Shown: positions 1-8,779, counted from the stretch's first letter. The stretch is DNA of 64,000 nt from Methanobrevibacter millerae (GCA_015063005.1 SUTF01000002.1:182107-246106), one strand, 5' to 3'. The notes: a model not told the origin generated them from the sequence alone. Numbers and translations are program-made.

Positions 1-53
1 ACAATAAAAAAATATTAAAAAAAGAATTTGAAAATCTTAATCGTCCAGAGGAC

Positions 54-839
54 CTAAAGATATTCGACTAATTCTTTTGTTTTTGAAATCGCAGTATTTA
101 CAGCGGAGAATATATCCTCTTTGGTTAATGGATGAGCTCCACCTTTCTGCATAGCACAAATTCTACCTTCTTTAGTAACTCCAACATTTAAGCGAGCACT
201 TGCAACACGTTCTTCAGATAAAGTTGGGTCTAAAACCATTTTATCACCTATTTTAACGAATGTGCACATAGCCACTTCATTGTTAATAGGTAAATCGAAA
301 GTGTTTTCCTTATCGATTACAACTTCATCATCGACTACGGTTGCAGTTGGTATTTTAGTACTTTTAAGTGCAGCCATTACAGCTAATTCAGCAGTATCAA
401 AGAGGTTTCCACAATTGTCAATTACATGCAAATCAATGAAAAGCATCCATACATGTTTGCCTTCTTCAACACATAATTTATCCAATTCAACCAATTCACT
501 TTCACGAATACCTCTGTCGACTACACGTGCAAGTTCAATAGAATCGTCACCAGGTGGTCCAGGTTCAAAGGTAGGATCAGCCATAGGCAACATTTCACAG
601 TTAGTCATTAATACTCCAAGATCAGGAGTGTCTGGGAATGGACTGCCTAATTGTGGTTTAACACCAACAATAACTTGAGTTCCACCTATTTTTACTCTAG
701 CAGAACCTTCAGCTTTAGAAATAACATCAGTTTCGATTGAAATATCCCTATATTCATCAAGTGCCCTACCATCTTCTCTTTTATCGTTAAAGATAAGGTT
801 TGTAATACTTTCTCTTGTAATTTCTGGTACTATATCCAT
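54..839 (-). CDS. rrp42: Exosome complex component Rrp42
   Basis: Non-catalytic RNase PH-fold subunit of the archaeal RNA exosome, which pairs with Rrp41 in the hexameric ring that degrades and tails RNA in the cytoplasm. The 261-residue protein has the family N-terminus (REDGRALDEYRDI) and the PFPDTPDLG region; it lacks the phosphate-binding and catalytic set found in Rrp41, as usual for Rrp42. I place the start at the ATG at 839, because an AGGTG ribosome binding site overlapping the rrp41 stop lies five bases upstream; a GTG at 848 is the alternative. It follows rrp41 directly in the exosome superoperon, whose next genes lie off the left edge. Family assignment is firm. Confidence 0.95.
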   Translation of the reverse strand: MDIVPEITRESITNLIFNDKREDGRALDEYRDISIETDVISKAEGSARVKIGGTQVIVGVKPQLGSPFPDTPDLGVLMTNCEMLPMADPTFEPGPPGDDSIELARVVDRGIRESELVELDKLCVEEGKHVWMLFIDLHVIDNCGNLFDTAELAVMAALKSTKIPTATVVDDEVVIDKENTFDLPINNEVAMCTFVKIGDKMVLDPTLSEERVASARLNVGVTKEGRICAMQKGGAHPLTKEDIFSAVNTAISKTKELVEYL

Positions 840-848
840 ATTAAACAC

Positions 849-1541
849 CTATTCTGTAGAGTATTTTTTCATTAATGCTTCTTTTTGAAGCTCACTAACT
901 TTCATACATCCTTCCATAGCCAAGTCAATAGCTTGTTGGAATTCTTCTTCAGTTAAATCACCGTCACTTTGGAGTAAAGTAATTTCACCAGTTCTTGGCA
1001 TGATTGCAATAGGAACATCAGCCTGACCTTCTTTATCTTCCACTTCAGACAAATCAAGCACGACTTGATCGTTGACTTTACCTGCAGCACATCCAACAAC
1101 AATATCCTTCATTGGAACTCCTGCATCAACAAGAGCAACGGAAGCTGCAGTAATACCGGCACAACGGGTTCCACCTTCCGCTTCAATAACTTCAATATAA
1201 ATATCAACCATGGAACGTGGATAATTTTCCAGCATTAAAGCTGGTCTTAATGCATCAGCAGTAATTTTTGAAATTTCAGATGATCTTCTGTCAGGACCTG
1301 GTCTTTTTCTGTCATCAACTGAAAATGGTGCCATATTATATCTGCACCTGATTACACCAGTATTAGGTTCAAGTAACCTTCTAATATATGATTCTCTAGG
1401 TCCATAAACAGCAACTAAAATCTTGTTTCCACCCACTTCAAGATAAGCAGAACCGTCAGCACGTTCAAGAACACCTGCTTCAATTTTTATAGGACGTAAT
1501 TCATTGTACTTCCTACCATCCTCTCTAATCATCTCAGACAT
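849..1541 (-). CDS. rrp41: Exosome complex component Rrp41, catalytic subunit
   Basis: Catalytic RNase PH-like subunit of the archaeal exosome: phosphorolytic 3'-to-5' exoribonuclease and RNA-tailing activity. The 230-residue product shows the family blocks ([13 protein letters not shown] near the N-terminus, [22 protein letters not shown] with the RNA-binding arginines, and the [14 protein letters not shown] segment that forms the phosphate site). ATG codons occur at 1556, 1541 and 1532; the one at 1541 follows a GAGGTTGAT ribosome binding site at good spacing and is preferred. Sits between rrp4 and rrp42 with short gaps, so the three subunits should be made together. Confidence 0.96.
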   Translation of the reverse strand: MSEMIREDGRKYNELRPIKIEAGVLERADGSAYLEVGGNKILVAVYGPRESYIRRLLEPNTGVIRCRYNMAPFSVDDRKRPGPDRRSSEISKITADALRPALMLENYPRSMVDIYIEVIEAEGGTRCAGITAASVALVDAGVPMKDIVVGCAAGKVNDQVVLDLSEVEDKEGQADVPIAIMPRTGEITLLQSDGDLTEEEFQQAIDLAMEGCMKVSELQKEALMKKYSTE

Positions 1542-1565
1542 CTTAATCAACCTCATAAATAGAAA

Positions 1566-2549
1566 TTATCGATTATTTAAAATAAATGAATTATTTTTTG
1601 AGTTATCACTATAGGATAAATTTTTGTCTTTTTTATTTTGGTTTTTCTTTTTTAGCTCTTCAATAACCGCATAAAAATTAGGTTTATCCTCAGTTTCCTT
1701 TTCATCTTCAGCTTCAACTTCAGCTCCCTCAGTTTCATCTTCAGCTTCATTTTCTTCTTGTTCAGCTTTCAATTTAGCTTCAGCTTCAGCCTTTTCTTCT
1801 TGCTCTAATTCTTCTTTAAAGTTTTGAAGTTTAGGTTTTTCCAATACGAATTCTTCTTCAGTTTCTTCAGCAGGCAATTCGCCGTCAATAGCTAAACATA
1901 ACTTGTTTTTAATTTTATTGGTTAAACCTGAAGTATGAGCTTCAACTTCAATAGTACGGATAATTTCACGGGTAAGCTGTTCCATGTCTTCATTTCCTTT
2001 AACCCAAACAAGACCATTTTGACCAACAACTATTTTACAGTTAGTTTTGTTTTTAATCATGTTGATCATGGAACCTTTCTTACCGATTAGTCTAGGCACT
2101 TTGGTTGGTGAAATTTCAACAATGATTCCGCCTTTAAACTTACCTAAACCACGGCCTTTTAAACCAAGTTTAGCTTTTTTAACTTCATCGACATCAATAA
2201 CCCTTAAAAAGAGTACATCTCCAACATCATATACTTTATTAAGTTCTTTTTTATCCCTACCAAATACTTCAAAAGCAGGTAAAATTCCAGAATATGGAGA
2301 GTTAATGTCCACATCCCACATTGAGAATCTAACATCATTAATCTTACCGATTACGACATCTCCTTTTTTAGGAACATATTTGCTTTTGAGGGGGATTACT
2401 CTAATTTTCTTATTTCTTAGAGAAACTAATCCAATTAAAGAAGAGCAGATTTTGCCGTCCTCTTTAAAAGTTCCCCTTCCCGGATAATATTCATCATCAG
2501 CCAATATTTGTCCAGGAATTACTAAATTTTTATCTTCCACATATATCAT
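1566..2549 (-). CDS. rrp4: Exosome RNA-binding cap subunit Rrp4 with long charged tail
   Basis: RNA-binding cap protein of the exosome that sits on the Rrp41/Rrp42 ring and feeds substrate into the pore. Order of parts: N-terminal domain ([19 protein letters not shown]), an S1 domain (about residues 60-110), and a KH domain with the [13 protein letters not shown] loop (about residues 150-190). The protein is 327 residues, roughly 80 longer than typical archaeal Rrp4: residues from about 225 form a Glu/Ala/Lys-rich tail that ends in a Lys/Asn/Ser-rich segment. The core assignment is firm; the role of the tail is unknown, though acidic low-complexity tails also end the proteasome subunit next door. 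Confidence 0.95.
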   Translation of the reverse strand: MIYVEDKNLVIPGQILADDEYYPGRGTFKEDGKICSSLIGLVSLRNKKIRVIPLKSKYVPKKGDVVIGKINDVRFSMWDVDINSPYSGILPAFEVFGRDKKELNKVYDVGDVLFLRVIDVDEVKKAKLGLKGRGLGKFKGGIIVEISPTKVPRLIGKKGSMINMIKNKTNCKIVVGQNGLVWVKGNEDMEQLTREIIRTIEVEAHTSGLTNKIKNKLCLAIDGELPAEETEEEFVLEKPKLQNFKEELEQEEKAEAEAKLKAEQEENEAEDETEGAEVEAEDEKETEDKPNFYAVIEELKKKNQNKKDKNLSYSDNSKNNSFILNNR

Positions 2550-2573
2550 AAAAATCCCACTCTATGAAAATGA

Positions 2574-3275
2574 TTATTTAATAGTTTTTGTCTCTGCTTC
2601 ACCGCTTGAAATCTCAGCCATTTTAGCAGTGAAGGAATTTTGAAGACCACCAGGCATTTCAACAATGCCAATCCAAGATCCATCCTGTTGCCATTCCTCA
2701 TTTATGATTTCGCCAAATCCATGAATAACAGAATAAGCACTACCTGCGGCAGAACCAGGTAAACGAACAGCAACTTTAACTTTTTCAAATCTAATAGGAA
2801 TAAGTGGTTTGATGGCTTTAAGAGCTGTTTGAACTTGCTGATTTACAGAAATAAATGGGTCAAATCTTACTTTAGCCTCATCACATGCATTTTCAATTCT
2901 TTGAACAGGATGAGGAAGCCCATTTTGAGGATTAATAGCTTCTTTAGCTATTGTATTGATAACCAACTTTCTTTTATCAGCCTGCATTTTTCTTTTTTGC
3001 TCTGCAGTTAATTGAACAGTTCCTTTTTCTAGGATTATTTTAGAAACTTCAATAGGATCTGTAGTTTCAAAAATTTTATTCATTGCTTCTTCAGAAGCTT
3101 TATCTCCTTTTTTAGAGTCTTTAAAAATTTCTTCAACAGCTAAAAGATCTTCAATGGCAACGTCCTGTCCATCAGGATTTCTAAACTCAGCTGCCAAATC
3201 AGGGTCAACTAAAATTTCAAAATGTTCACCACTATACTCATATTTAGCTATTATCGCTTCATCCACATTTACCAT
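2574..3275 (-). CDS. SBDS-family ribosome maturation factor
   Basis: Archaeal homologue of the Shwachman-Bodian-Diamond syndrome protein, thought to help release the anti-association factor from the large ribosomal subunit in late 60S/50S maturation. The 233-residue protein has the N-terminal FYSH domain ([17 protein letters not shown] and [18 protein letters not shown]), the helical middle domain ([13 protein letters not shown]...[18 protein letters not shown]), and a C-terminal ferredoxin-like domain ending in the GGLQ segment. The ATG at 3275 follows a GGGAGATAT ribosome binding site; a TTG at 3290 overlaps that site and is rejected. It lies between psmA and rrp4, the conserved archaeal order. 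Confidence 0.95.
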   Translation of the reverse strand: MVNVDEAIIAKYEYSGEHFEILVDPDLAAEFRNPDGQDVAIEDLLAVEEIFKDSKKGDKASEEAMNKIFETTDPIEVSKIILEKGTVQLTAEQKRKMQADKRKLVINTIAKEAINPQNGLPHPVQRIENACDEAKVRFDPFISVNQQVQTALKAIKPLIPIRFEKVKVAVRLPGSAAGSAYSVIHGFGEIINEEWQQDGSWIGIVEMPGGLQNSFTAKMAEISSGEAETKTIK

Positions 3276-3311
3276 TGAAATATCTCCCAACTATCAATAA
3301 TTAAAAAATAT

Positions 3312-4082
3312 TTATTCTTCTTCACTTTCTTGAGATTCTTCAACTTCCTCTTCCTCATTTTCAGCGAGGACATCTTCGATATAAGAAGCGACATCATCTT
3401 TAGAAAGTTTTACGTAGTTACCATCTTCTTTTTTAATGACAGCTATTTCAACATTGTCTGAAGTAGTATCATGTTCTGTAGCTTCATTAATAGCTCTGAT
3501 AGCTAAAGCGATAGCATCATCGATGGATAAATCATCACTATATTCTTCTTCGAAAATTTCCATTGCAGCAGATCTTCCGGAACCAATGGCGGTTGCCTTG
3601 TATTCAATCAATGCTCCACTAGGATCAGTTTCGAATAACTTACATTTTTCATTATATACTCCACCAATGATTAAAGCGGAACCGAATGGCCTTACTCCAC
3701 CGTTTTGAGTATATAACTGCAACATGTCACATAATTTTTTAGATAAAGTGTCTACTCTAATTGGTTCGCTGTATGTGATCTTATTAATTTGTGCTTCCAC
3801 TCTTGCTCTTTCGACTAATGCTCTTGCATCAGCTACAAGACCGGAAGTTGCTGCACCAATATGTTCATCTATTTTAAATAGCTTTTCGATAGATGAAGAT
3901 TCTACTAATGTAGAAGTAGTTCTTTTATCTACTGCTAAAACAATACCATCAGGGCATTTAACACCTATAGAAGTAGTACCTCTTTTAACAGCTTCTCTTG
4001 CATATTCCACTTGGAAAAGTCTTCCATCTGGGCTAAATACAGTAATAGCCCTATCATATCCAGCATTTTGTAAAGGTTGCAT
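3312..4082 (-). CDS. psmA: 20S proteasome alpha subunit
   Basis: Outer-ring alpha subunit of the archaeal 20S proteasome; gates substrate entry and docks the PAN or Cdc48 ATPase. The N-terminus (YDRAITVFSPDGRLFQVEYA) is the classic alpha-subunit gate and H0 helix signature. The 256-residue protein ends in an acidic tail of Glu and Ser. Start at ATG 4082 follows a GAGGTAAT ribosome binding site. The beta subunit is not in the window. The gene heads the SBDS-exosome run and has a TATA-like element in its own 216-bp upstream gap, so it may have a promoter separate from rnp3-rnp2. Confidence 0.97.
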   Translation of the reverse strand: MQPLQNAGYDRAITVFSPDGRLFQVEYAREAVKRGTTSIGVKCPDGIVLAVDKRTTSTLVESSSIEKLFKIDEHIGAATSGLVADARALVERARVEAQINKITYSEPIRVDTLSKKLCDMLQLYTQNGGVRPFGSALIIGGVYNEKCKLFETDPSGALIEYKATAIGSGRSAAMEIFEEEYSDDLSIDDAIALAIRAINEATEHDTTSDNVEIAVIKKEDGNYVKLSKDDVASYIEDVLAENEEEEVEESQESEEE

Positions 4083-4107
4083 AATATTACCTCACATTTA
4101 ATAAATA

Positions 4108-4122
4108 TTTATAAATATAAAT
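4108..4122 (-). promoter_or_regulatory. Candidate TATA box for psmA
   Basis: On the minus strand this reads TTTATATTTATAAAT and ends about 25 bases before the psmA start codon, with the ribosome binding site GAGGTAAT in between. The 216-bp gap up to rnp2 is very AT-rich and holds a second TATA-like run near 4242-4262. Assignment is by composition and position only. Confidence 0.4.
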
Positions 4123-4298
4123 TCTAAATTCAACTACTAAAAAATACAAAATTAAAACCAAATCTCCATGAAAAGGTACTTTTAATTTTAATCACGAAAT
4201 ATAATTAAAATATATTTTTCTTTTTTCCATAAATCCAATTGATATTTATATATTTAATATATTAATAAAGTTTTCTATTTTAAAATAACAAAAAGTAA

Positions 4299-4655
4299 TT
4301 AAATGAATTTAGAGCATCCTTTTATGGTGCCTGAAATACCAATACATGAAATGGAAATCTGTTTTCTTTTGAAGTTATTTACCAATGCCAAACTGGATCT
4401 GACCTCATCCTCAAAATCCCTTTGACATCGCAAGATTGCCTTATACTCATTGAAAAAAGAAATCTCATCATTTTCAATTAATTCAATAGTCCATAAATTG
4501 AAATTAGCAGTATTATTCTCTCCCTGGAAACGAACGCAAGCCTCCCAAACAATGGAAGTGAAATCGTTCTTGGTCAATTCCTCATCTGACAGGATATCCA
4601 AGACAAGATAGTGATTATGTTTCCTTTGGGATTTAGGAAGGACCTTAAGCTTCAT
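4299..4655 (-). CDS. rnp2: RNase P protein component 2 (Pop5/Rpp14 family)
   Basis: Protein subunit of archaeal RNase P, which removes 5' leaders from pre-tRNA; Pop5 forms a heterotetramer with Rpp30 that activates the catalytic RNA domain. The 118-residue protein has the family N-terminus (LKVLPKSQRKHNHYLVLDI) and C-terminal strand (SISCIGISGTIKGC). Its ATG shares one base with the stop of rnp3 (TAATG), so the two partners are translationally coupled. Matching stoichiometry of the two subunits is the likely reason for the coupling. Confidence 0.93.
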   Translation of the reverse strand: MKLKVLPKSQRKHNHYLVLDILSDEELTKNDFTSIVWEACVRFQGENNTANFNLWTIELIENDEISFFNEYKAILRCQRDFEDEVRSSLALVNNFKRKQISISCIGISGTIKGCSKFI

Positions 4656-5353
4656 TAATCAACCACCCTTACACCTGATAAAATCAGATTTTTTCTATCG
4701 CTGTTGAATTTCAAAATATTTTCTGCAGTTCTAAATGAATTATCAACCTCAGAAGCATCCAGTCCCGTCTGTGTAAAAACCGCTTTAAAGTCCTGGACAG
4801 TTCTTATATCAAAAATGGATTCTGCACCTGAAGACAATATCAAAGGAAAATCATACTTCTTATGTAGGCGGTATATATCCCTAAAGTTTGCAAGAACTTT
4901 AGACCTATGGGTAAAATAAGATTTAAGGACATCTATAAAAAAAAGTTCAATAGCCACATTATTGTCCTTAGCCTCACGAGCCAAAATATGATTTAAACCC
5001 GCATCATACCTTTTCAAATAGGGTCTTGACAAAACATCTATCTGGACATTTTCAAGGGAAGTTCTGTTGACTTTCAAATCTCCTCCCAAAACAGATATGC
5101 ATGAGGCCTTGTTTCTATACTTGCGTGTGATTTTTCTGATTTCAGACGGATTATTTGATTTAATGTATAAAGTATAATCAAAATCAATCAAATCGCTTAA
5201 CTTATCTTTTAGCTCATCCTTAAAGGTTAAGGCATTAGCAAAATCATTCTGATCATATGAAAAATTAATATGGCTCCAACCATAATTATGGGCCTGAACA
5301 GCCAATTTTAAATTTTCATCACAACTGCTGCCCTTAACATTTAAATCAAACAT
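4655..5353 (-). CDS. rnp3: RNase P protein component 3 (Rpp30 family)
   Basis: TIM-barrel-like protein subunit of archaeal RNase P, partner of Pop5. The protein begins MFDLNVKG, as family members do, and contains the ILSSGAESIFDIRTVQDF segment near the C-terminus. I prefer the ATG at 5353 over the in-frame ATG at 5362: there is no ribosome binding site, and an A/T-rich TATA-like run (AAATATAAAATA) ends about 15 bases upstream, which suggests a leaderless or nearly leaderless mRNA starting close to 5353. In related archaea ribosomal protein L15e precedes this gene; here there is accessory DNA instead. Confidence 0.92.
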   Translation of the reverse strand: MFDLNVKGSSCDENLKLAVQAHNYGWSHINFSYDQNDFANALTFKDELKDKLSDLIDFDYTLYIKSNNPSEIRKITRKYRNKASCISVLGGDLKVNRTSLENVQIDVLSRPYLKRYDAGLNHILAREAKDNNVAIELFFIDVLKSYFTHRSKVLANFRDIYRLHKKYDFPLILSSGAESIFDIRTVQDFKAVFTQTGLDASEVDNSFRTAENILKFNSDRKNLILSGVRVVD

Positions 5354-5380
5354 AATAATCATTTTAATATTTTATATTTA

Positions 5381-5423
5381 ATTAATTTGGGGAAAACCCG
5401 CAATAATTCCCTTAGAAATTAAT
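5381..5423. repeat. Nested palindromic element, copy A
   Basis: Outer arms ATTAATTT (5381-5388) and AAATTAAT (5416-5423) pair perfectly; inside are GGGAA and TTCCC, which can also pair. The right half (CCCGCAATAATTCCC and onward) matches copy B at 5556-5581 with a few changes, in the same orientation. It sits just upstream of rnp3, inside the likely promoter region. Confidence 0.6.
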
Positions 5424-5523
5424 GTTTATTGTTTTCCAAGGAGGTGTTCACATCTAATTGTTAATTTAGATAAGCATTATATTTAAGTTTAATCGTGCTG
5501 ATGATTTGGTGTTTTTGAAAATC

Positions 5524-5545
5524 AGTTTTTGGTTAATGTCTATAT
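5524..5545 (+). repeat. 22-bp direct repeat, left copy (flanks adhesin)
   Basis: This 22-base stretch matches 8713-8734 at 21 of 22 positions in the same orientation (the single change is G versus C at the ninth base). It overlaps the left arm of the palindromic element at 5533-5582. The two copies bracket the adhesin gene and its 3' region, about 3.2 kb. Confidence 0.6.
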
Positions 5546-5582
5546 TGCGGGAAATCCCGCAATAATCCCATTTAGACATTAA
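5533..5582. repeat. Nested palindromic element, copy B
   Basis: Outer arms TTAATGTCTA (5533-5542) and TAGACATTAA (5573-5582) are a perfect 10-bp inverted repeat; inside, TTGCGGGA (5545-5552) and TCCCGCAA (5555-5562) form an 8-bp stem with a two-base gap. Such a structure can extrude as a cruciform or fold as an RNA hairpin. It is a diverged relative of the element at 5381-5423. Confidence 0.65.
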
Positions 5583-5792
5583 TTTTTTCTTCTCAATATG
5601 AGGCGTTTAATCCTCTGTAATATTATTTATATTATCTTCTATTTATGTTTAATTATTTTTAAAATAGACAATTGAATAGTGTTCCTCTAAGCAAAAAAGC
5701 CAACCATGAAAATAATGGGATTATTTTCTAAAGGTCTATCATCGATACGGATTATTTTCAACTGTCCATTCGGAGGTGATAAAAGTAAGCTA

Positions 5793-5885
5793 TTATCTCA
5801 TATTAATGTAGGATGCATTAATAGCTTTTAATATTAGAAATATATTAAAGCAATATGTTCCTACTATGAAGACAATTAACTCCAC
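5793..5885 (-). CDS. Possible 30-residue hydrophobic peptide
   Basis: A GTG-started frame on the minus strand of 30 codons, preceded at ideal spacing by a perfect ribosome binding site (GGAGGTGATTTAA then GTG). The product starts VELIVFIVGTYCFNIFLILK and would be one membrane-spanning segment. Nothing beyond the start signal and hydrophobicity supports it, and part of the frame overlaps the inverted repeat at 5789-5826. It could be a small membrane peptide, a leader peptide remnant, or chance. Confidence 0.25.
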   Translation of the reverse strand: MELIVFIVGTYCFNIFLILKAINASYINMR

Positions 5886-6044
5886 TTAAATCACCTCCTT
5901 TTGAGAAGAAAAAGAAGATAATAATGAACGAATTGTATTTTAAAAAATAAATAACACAAATTAAATCAATCATTTTATCATTCTCAAAGTTTTTTAAATT
6001 TGGCGGCCTTTGGAGATAATAAATATGATTCAAGAAGTATTTAT

Positions 6045-6079
6045 AGCTTGTTGAGCTCACTCCTAAGAATTGTCCTCAC
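6045..6079 (+). repeat. Dispersed repeat, copy 1
   Basis: AGCTTGTTGAGCTCACT (6045-6061), six unrelated bases, then AATTGTCCTCAC (6068-6079). Both blocks recur in the same order and relative orientation, on the opposite strand, at 30333-30386, where the spacer is longer. It lies just beyond the 3' end of the adhesin gene. Confidence 0.6.
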
Positions 6080-6107
6080 TAATACATGATTAATAAGCTT
6101 TACGGTT

Positions 6108-6152
6108 AAAAAAAATAAGTGCGGTTAAAAAGGTATCCGAACCCATTTAACC
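6108..6152 (-). terminator. Terminator of the 838-residue adhesin gene
   Basis: On the minus strand an inverted repeat GGTTAAA...TTTAACC (6123-6152, overlapping the stop codon) is followed by a run of eight T (complement of 6108-6115). A shorter GGT/ACC stem sits inside it. Confidence 0.6.
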
Positions 6153-8663
6153 TGAAACAGTTACCTTGTTTGCGGCGTTCATGCCGTTATAGCTGGAAGT
6201 TATTATGTATTCGCCGGCCATTAAATTGATGGCTAGGCCTGCAACTCCATTTTCATCGGTTATCTTTTCATAGAATACTCCGTTGATGTTAAAGGTCACA
6301 GTCTGGTTCGGGTAGGGATTTCCCTGGCCGTCCAGAATCGTGGCGTTGAATCTGGATCCGTCCCTGTATGACATCACCAGGTCATCGCTTTTTATAACGG
6401 ACTTTACAGTAATCTTATTTGACGCTCTCAGGCCGTTGTAATCGGCTGTTATGATGTATTCGCCCGGTTCCAGATTGATGTTCATCTTGACGTAGCCCTC
6501 ATCGTCAGAGTATCTTTCATAAAATACTCCGTTGATGTTGAAGGTTACCTTAACACCTGCTTTGGCGTAGCTTGCGTCATCTGCAAGTATCCTGACCTTG
6601 TACTGCGAAGCGTTTTTATAATACTTGGTCAGGTCATTGTGCTCGGCGTAATTTGTCAGTACAGTGATTTTATTTGTGTACTGCTCGCCGTTTGAAGGGT
6701 TGATTGCCGTAATCACGTACTCGCCGGGGTTTAAATTAATGTTCAACCTTGCAACGCCATTATCATTAGTAGGCCTTTTATAGAAGACTCCGTTGATGTT
6801 GAACTCAACTTCTGTGTTTTTCAAAGCTTTTCCCTGAGTGTCGATGAATGTGGCGTAGTACTGTGTGCCGTTTCTGAATATCTTGGTAATGTCGTTTCCT
6901 AAAATCGTTTTAAGAACGGTTATGCTTGCGCTGGTCTTTGCATCGCCGCATTCACACATTACCGGATATGTTCCACTGTTTAAGTTGATTGCTATTGATG
7001 CAACTCCGTTGGAATCCGTTGTTCTTGTATATGTCTGGCCGTTTACCGTTATATCCACGCTGATTCCAGGTATCAGCCTATTGTTTCCGTTTGTCACTGT
7101 TACGCCAAAGCGCTCAGGGCCGTGATAATACTTGGTCAGATTGCCTGCGGATAACGTGAAGTCCGTATTTGCGTCAACTATCAGAACTCCGGGCTTTACG
7201 TTGTAATTTGAAATATCGGCTGATCCTGTAACGTCATATGTTCCTTCAGCCAGATCGCATTGATAATAGTAAGGCTCCCCATCCATGTAATAACGGATTA
7301 TGGTAGTTTCCTTTGTGGTTTTAGTGTCCCTGTTTGTGAATTTAACATGGATTGTGATGCCTGATTCAAATCTTATTACATTACCGTTGTCATCCTGAAA
7401 TTTACATATCTCAACTATTGAATTCGGCACTGCAAGGGTATTTGCAAAAACAAGATTTGATTTTACTCTGGATGGTGATTCCCCTTCGGATATCAGGATG
7501 TCATATTTGTTGTCTGCAGTCATTTTGTTGTTGCTTAACGTCACGCTTGATTCGGCATAGACAAAGTAATCATTTTTGTTTGAGGCAAAGTTGCAGTTTG
7601 TAATGCTTTTCGCTTCACATATGGCGGTTGCGCCGTCTGCGTTATTGTTTGTAAAGTCGCAATGGTCAATATCCACCAAGGAATCAGCCCTTATTGCACC
7701 TCCGCTTCCTTCAGAGACTGTGTTTTCAACAAAATTGCAGCCTCTGATTTCATTTTTCAACTGTGAATCCATTGATCCTGACATGTATATTGCCCCGCCT
7801 GTCATTGTTGCAGAATTCCTTTCAAAATGATTGTTTGAAATCAATACTTGGGAGTAGTATCCGTAGCCGTCATCATTATACAGAACAGTTAAGGCGCCGC
7901 CGTGGTATTGGGCGGAATTGGCGATGAACCTTGATTCCGTAATTGTGCATTTGCGATAGTTTTGAGAAAAAATTGCTCCTCCGCTTCCCATAAATTCTTC
8001 TGTTCCCAACGCATGATTATTTTCAAAAACACAATTGCTTACCGTTCCTCCTTCCATAAATACGGCACCGCCTTCGTAACTTGCACGATTGTTCTGGAAA
8101 TTGCAGTTGTTCAGGTTAATAACCTCTCCGTAAATTGCGCCCCCTTGGTCTGAAGCGTAATTATTGAGGAAATTACAGTTGTTTACATTAATCACCGATT
8201 CGCCGGCAGCTGAACATATCGCACCTCCTCCGGGAAGATGGTATCCTCCAGCATATCCGTTAGTATATCCTGCGACAAAAGTGATATCGTTAAAGGTATA
8301 CGTTTTATCACTATTTACATCTATAAAGAATATTATTGAATGTCCTCCAGCGTCAAGGGTGTGTCCGTTCCCGTTTATGGTAATTGATTTTGTAATTACA
8401 ATTCCCAAATCTGTAAATCCTGAATTGTAGGCATAATTCTTGTCTAGAGTAACTATTGAGCCCTCCCTTGCCTGATTGATTCTGCTTTGAAGTTCACTAA
8501 ATGATCCTAGAGGGTCAGCTAACGTTTCATCAGTTTCGGGTAGTTCTATAATGTCATTTGCATCATCGGATGCGGTTAATGTTTCATTCACATCATCTGC
8601 TGCCGATACGCAGCTCAATGATATCAATATAAGAAATGAAATTAGAATAATCAATCTTTTCAT
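6147..8663 (-). CDS. Secreted adhesin-like protein (beta-helix plus Ig-like repeats)
   Basis: Large surface protein of 838 residues, of the adhesin-like type that Methanobrevibacter uses for contact with hosts, protozoa or syntrophic partners. A signal peptide ends near residue 22 (MKRLIILISFLILISLSCVSAA). Residues 55-400 form a right-handed parallel beta-helix with repeated NNxAxxxGGAI turns. From about 500 there are four Ig-like repeats of roughly 80 residues, each with a FNINGVFY-like strand, an NINLxPGEYIIT strand and a closing ITV. There is no C-terminal membrane anchor, so attachment must be by cell-wall binding. A GGTGATTTA ribosome binding site supports ATG 8663. The gene is visibly GC-richer (many CCG, GGC, GCC codons) than its neighbours, which points to a separate origin or selection. 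Function beyond surface binding is inference. Confidence 0.88.
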   Translation of the reverse strand: MKRLIILISFLILISLSCVSAADDVNETLTASDDANDIIELPETDETLADPLGSFSELQSRINQAREGSIVTLDKNYAYNSGFTDLGIVITKSITINGNGHTLDAGGHSIIFFIDVNSDKTYTFNDITFVAGYTNGYAGGYHLPGGGAICSAAGESVINVNNCNFLNNYASDQGGAIYGEVINLNNCNFQNNRASYEGGAVFMEGGTVSNCVFENNHALGTEEFMGSGGAIFSQNYRKCTITESRFIANSAQYHGGALTVLYNDDGYGYYSQVLISNNHFERNSATMTGGAIYMSGSMDSQLKNEIRGCNFVENTVSEGSGGAIRADSLVDIDHCDFTNNNADGATAICEAKSITNCNFASNKNDYFVYAESSVTLSNNKMTADNKYDILISEGESPSRVKSNLVFANTLAVPNSIVEICKFQDDNGNVIRFESGITIHVKFTNRDTKTTKETTIIRYYMDGEPYYYQCDLAEGTYDVTGSADISNYNVKPGVLIVDANTDFTLSAGNLTKYYHGPERFGVTVTNGNNRLIPGISVDITVNGQTYTRTTDSNGVASIAINLNSGTYPVMCECGDAKTSASITVLKTILGNDITKIFRNGTQYYATFIDTQGKALKNTEVEFNINGVFYKRPTNDNGVARLNINLNPGEYVITAINPSNGEQYTNKITVLTNYAEHNDLTKYYKNASQYKVRILADDASYAKAGVKVTFNINGVFYERYSDDEGYVKMNINLEPGEYIITADYNGLRASNKITVKSVIKSDDLVMSYRDGSRFNATILDGQGNPYPNQTVTFNINGVFYEKITDENGVAGLAINLMAGEYIITSSYNGMNAANKVTVSG

Positions 8664-8712
8664 TAAATCACCATGATTGATTATATGTTTTGCATGAATA
8701 TTAAATGTTATT

Positions 8713-8734
8713 AGTTTTTGCTTAATGTCTATAT
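8713..8734 (+). repeat. 22-bp direct repeat, right copy (flanks adhesin)
   Basis: Matches 5524-5545 at 21 of 22 positions in the same orientation. It lies upstream of the adhesin start, so the pair brackets the adhesin. The palindromic right half found at 5546-5582 is absent here. Confidence 0.6.
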
Positions 8735-8779
8735 CATTTCTATTTAATTTTACTTATGTGGGGTTTGTAAGAAAAAAAG

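Larger units (their letters stand above)
5583..6107. other. Non-coding region rich in inverted repeats between rnp3 and adhesin
   Basis: No convincing long gene. Visible items: a 9-bp hairpin with GGG loop (GAAAATAAT and ATTATTTTC, 5707-5727); a 9-bp inverted repeat AAGCTATTA/TAATAGCTT around 5789-5826; imperfect arms AATAGACAATTGAATA near 5664 and its partner near 5755-5773; and perfect Shine-Dalgarno-like GGAGGTG strings at 5439 (+), 5772 (+) and on the minus strand at 5892-5898. A frame on the minus strand at 5845-6060 is low-complexity and lacks family features, so it is not called. The stretch looks like decayed or composite insertion debris. Confidence 0.5.

Noticed and set aside
5845..6060. 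71-codon frame on the minus strand
   Set aside because: Low-complexity, poor ribosome binding site, runs through repeats; no family features.
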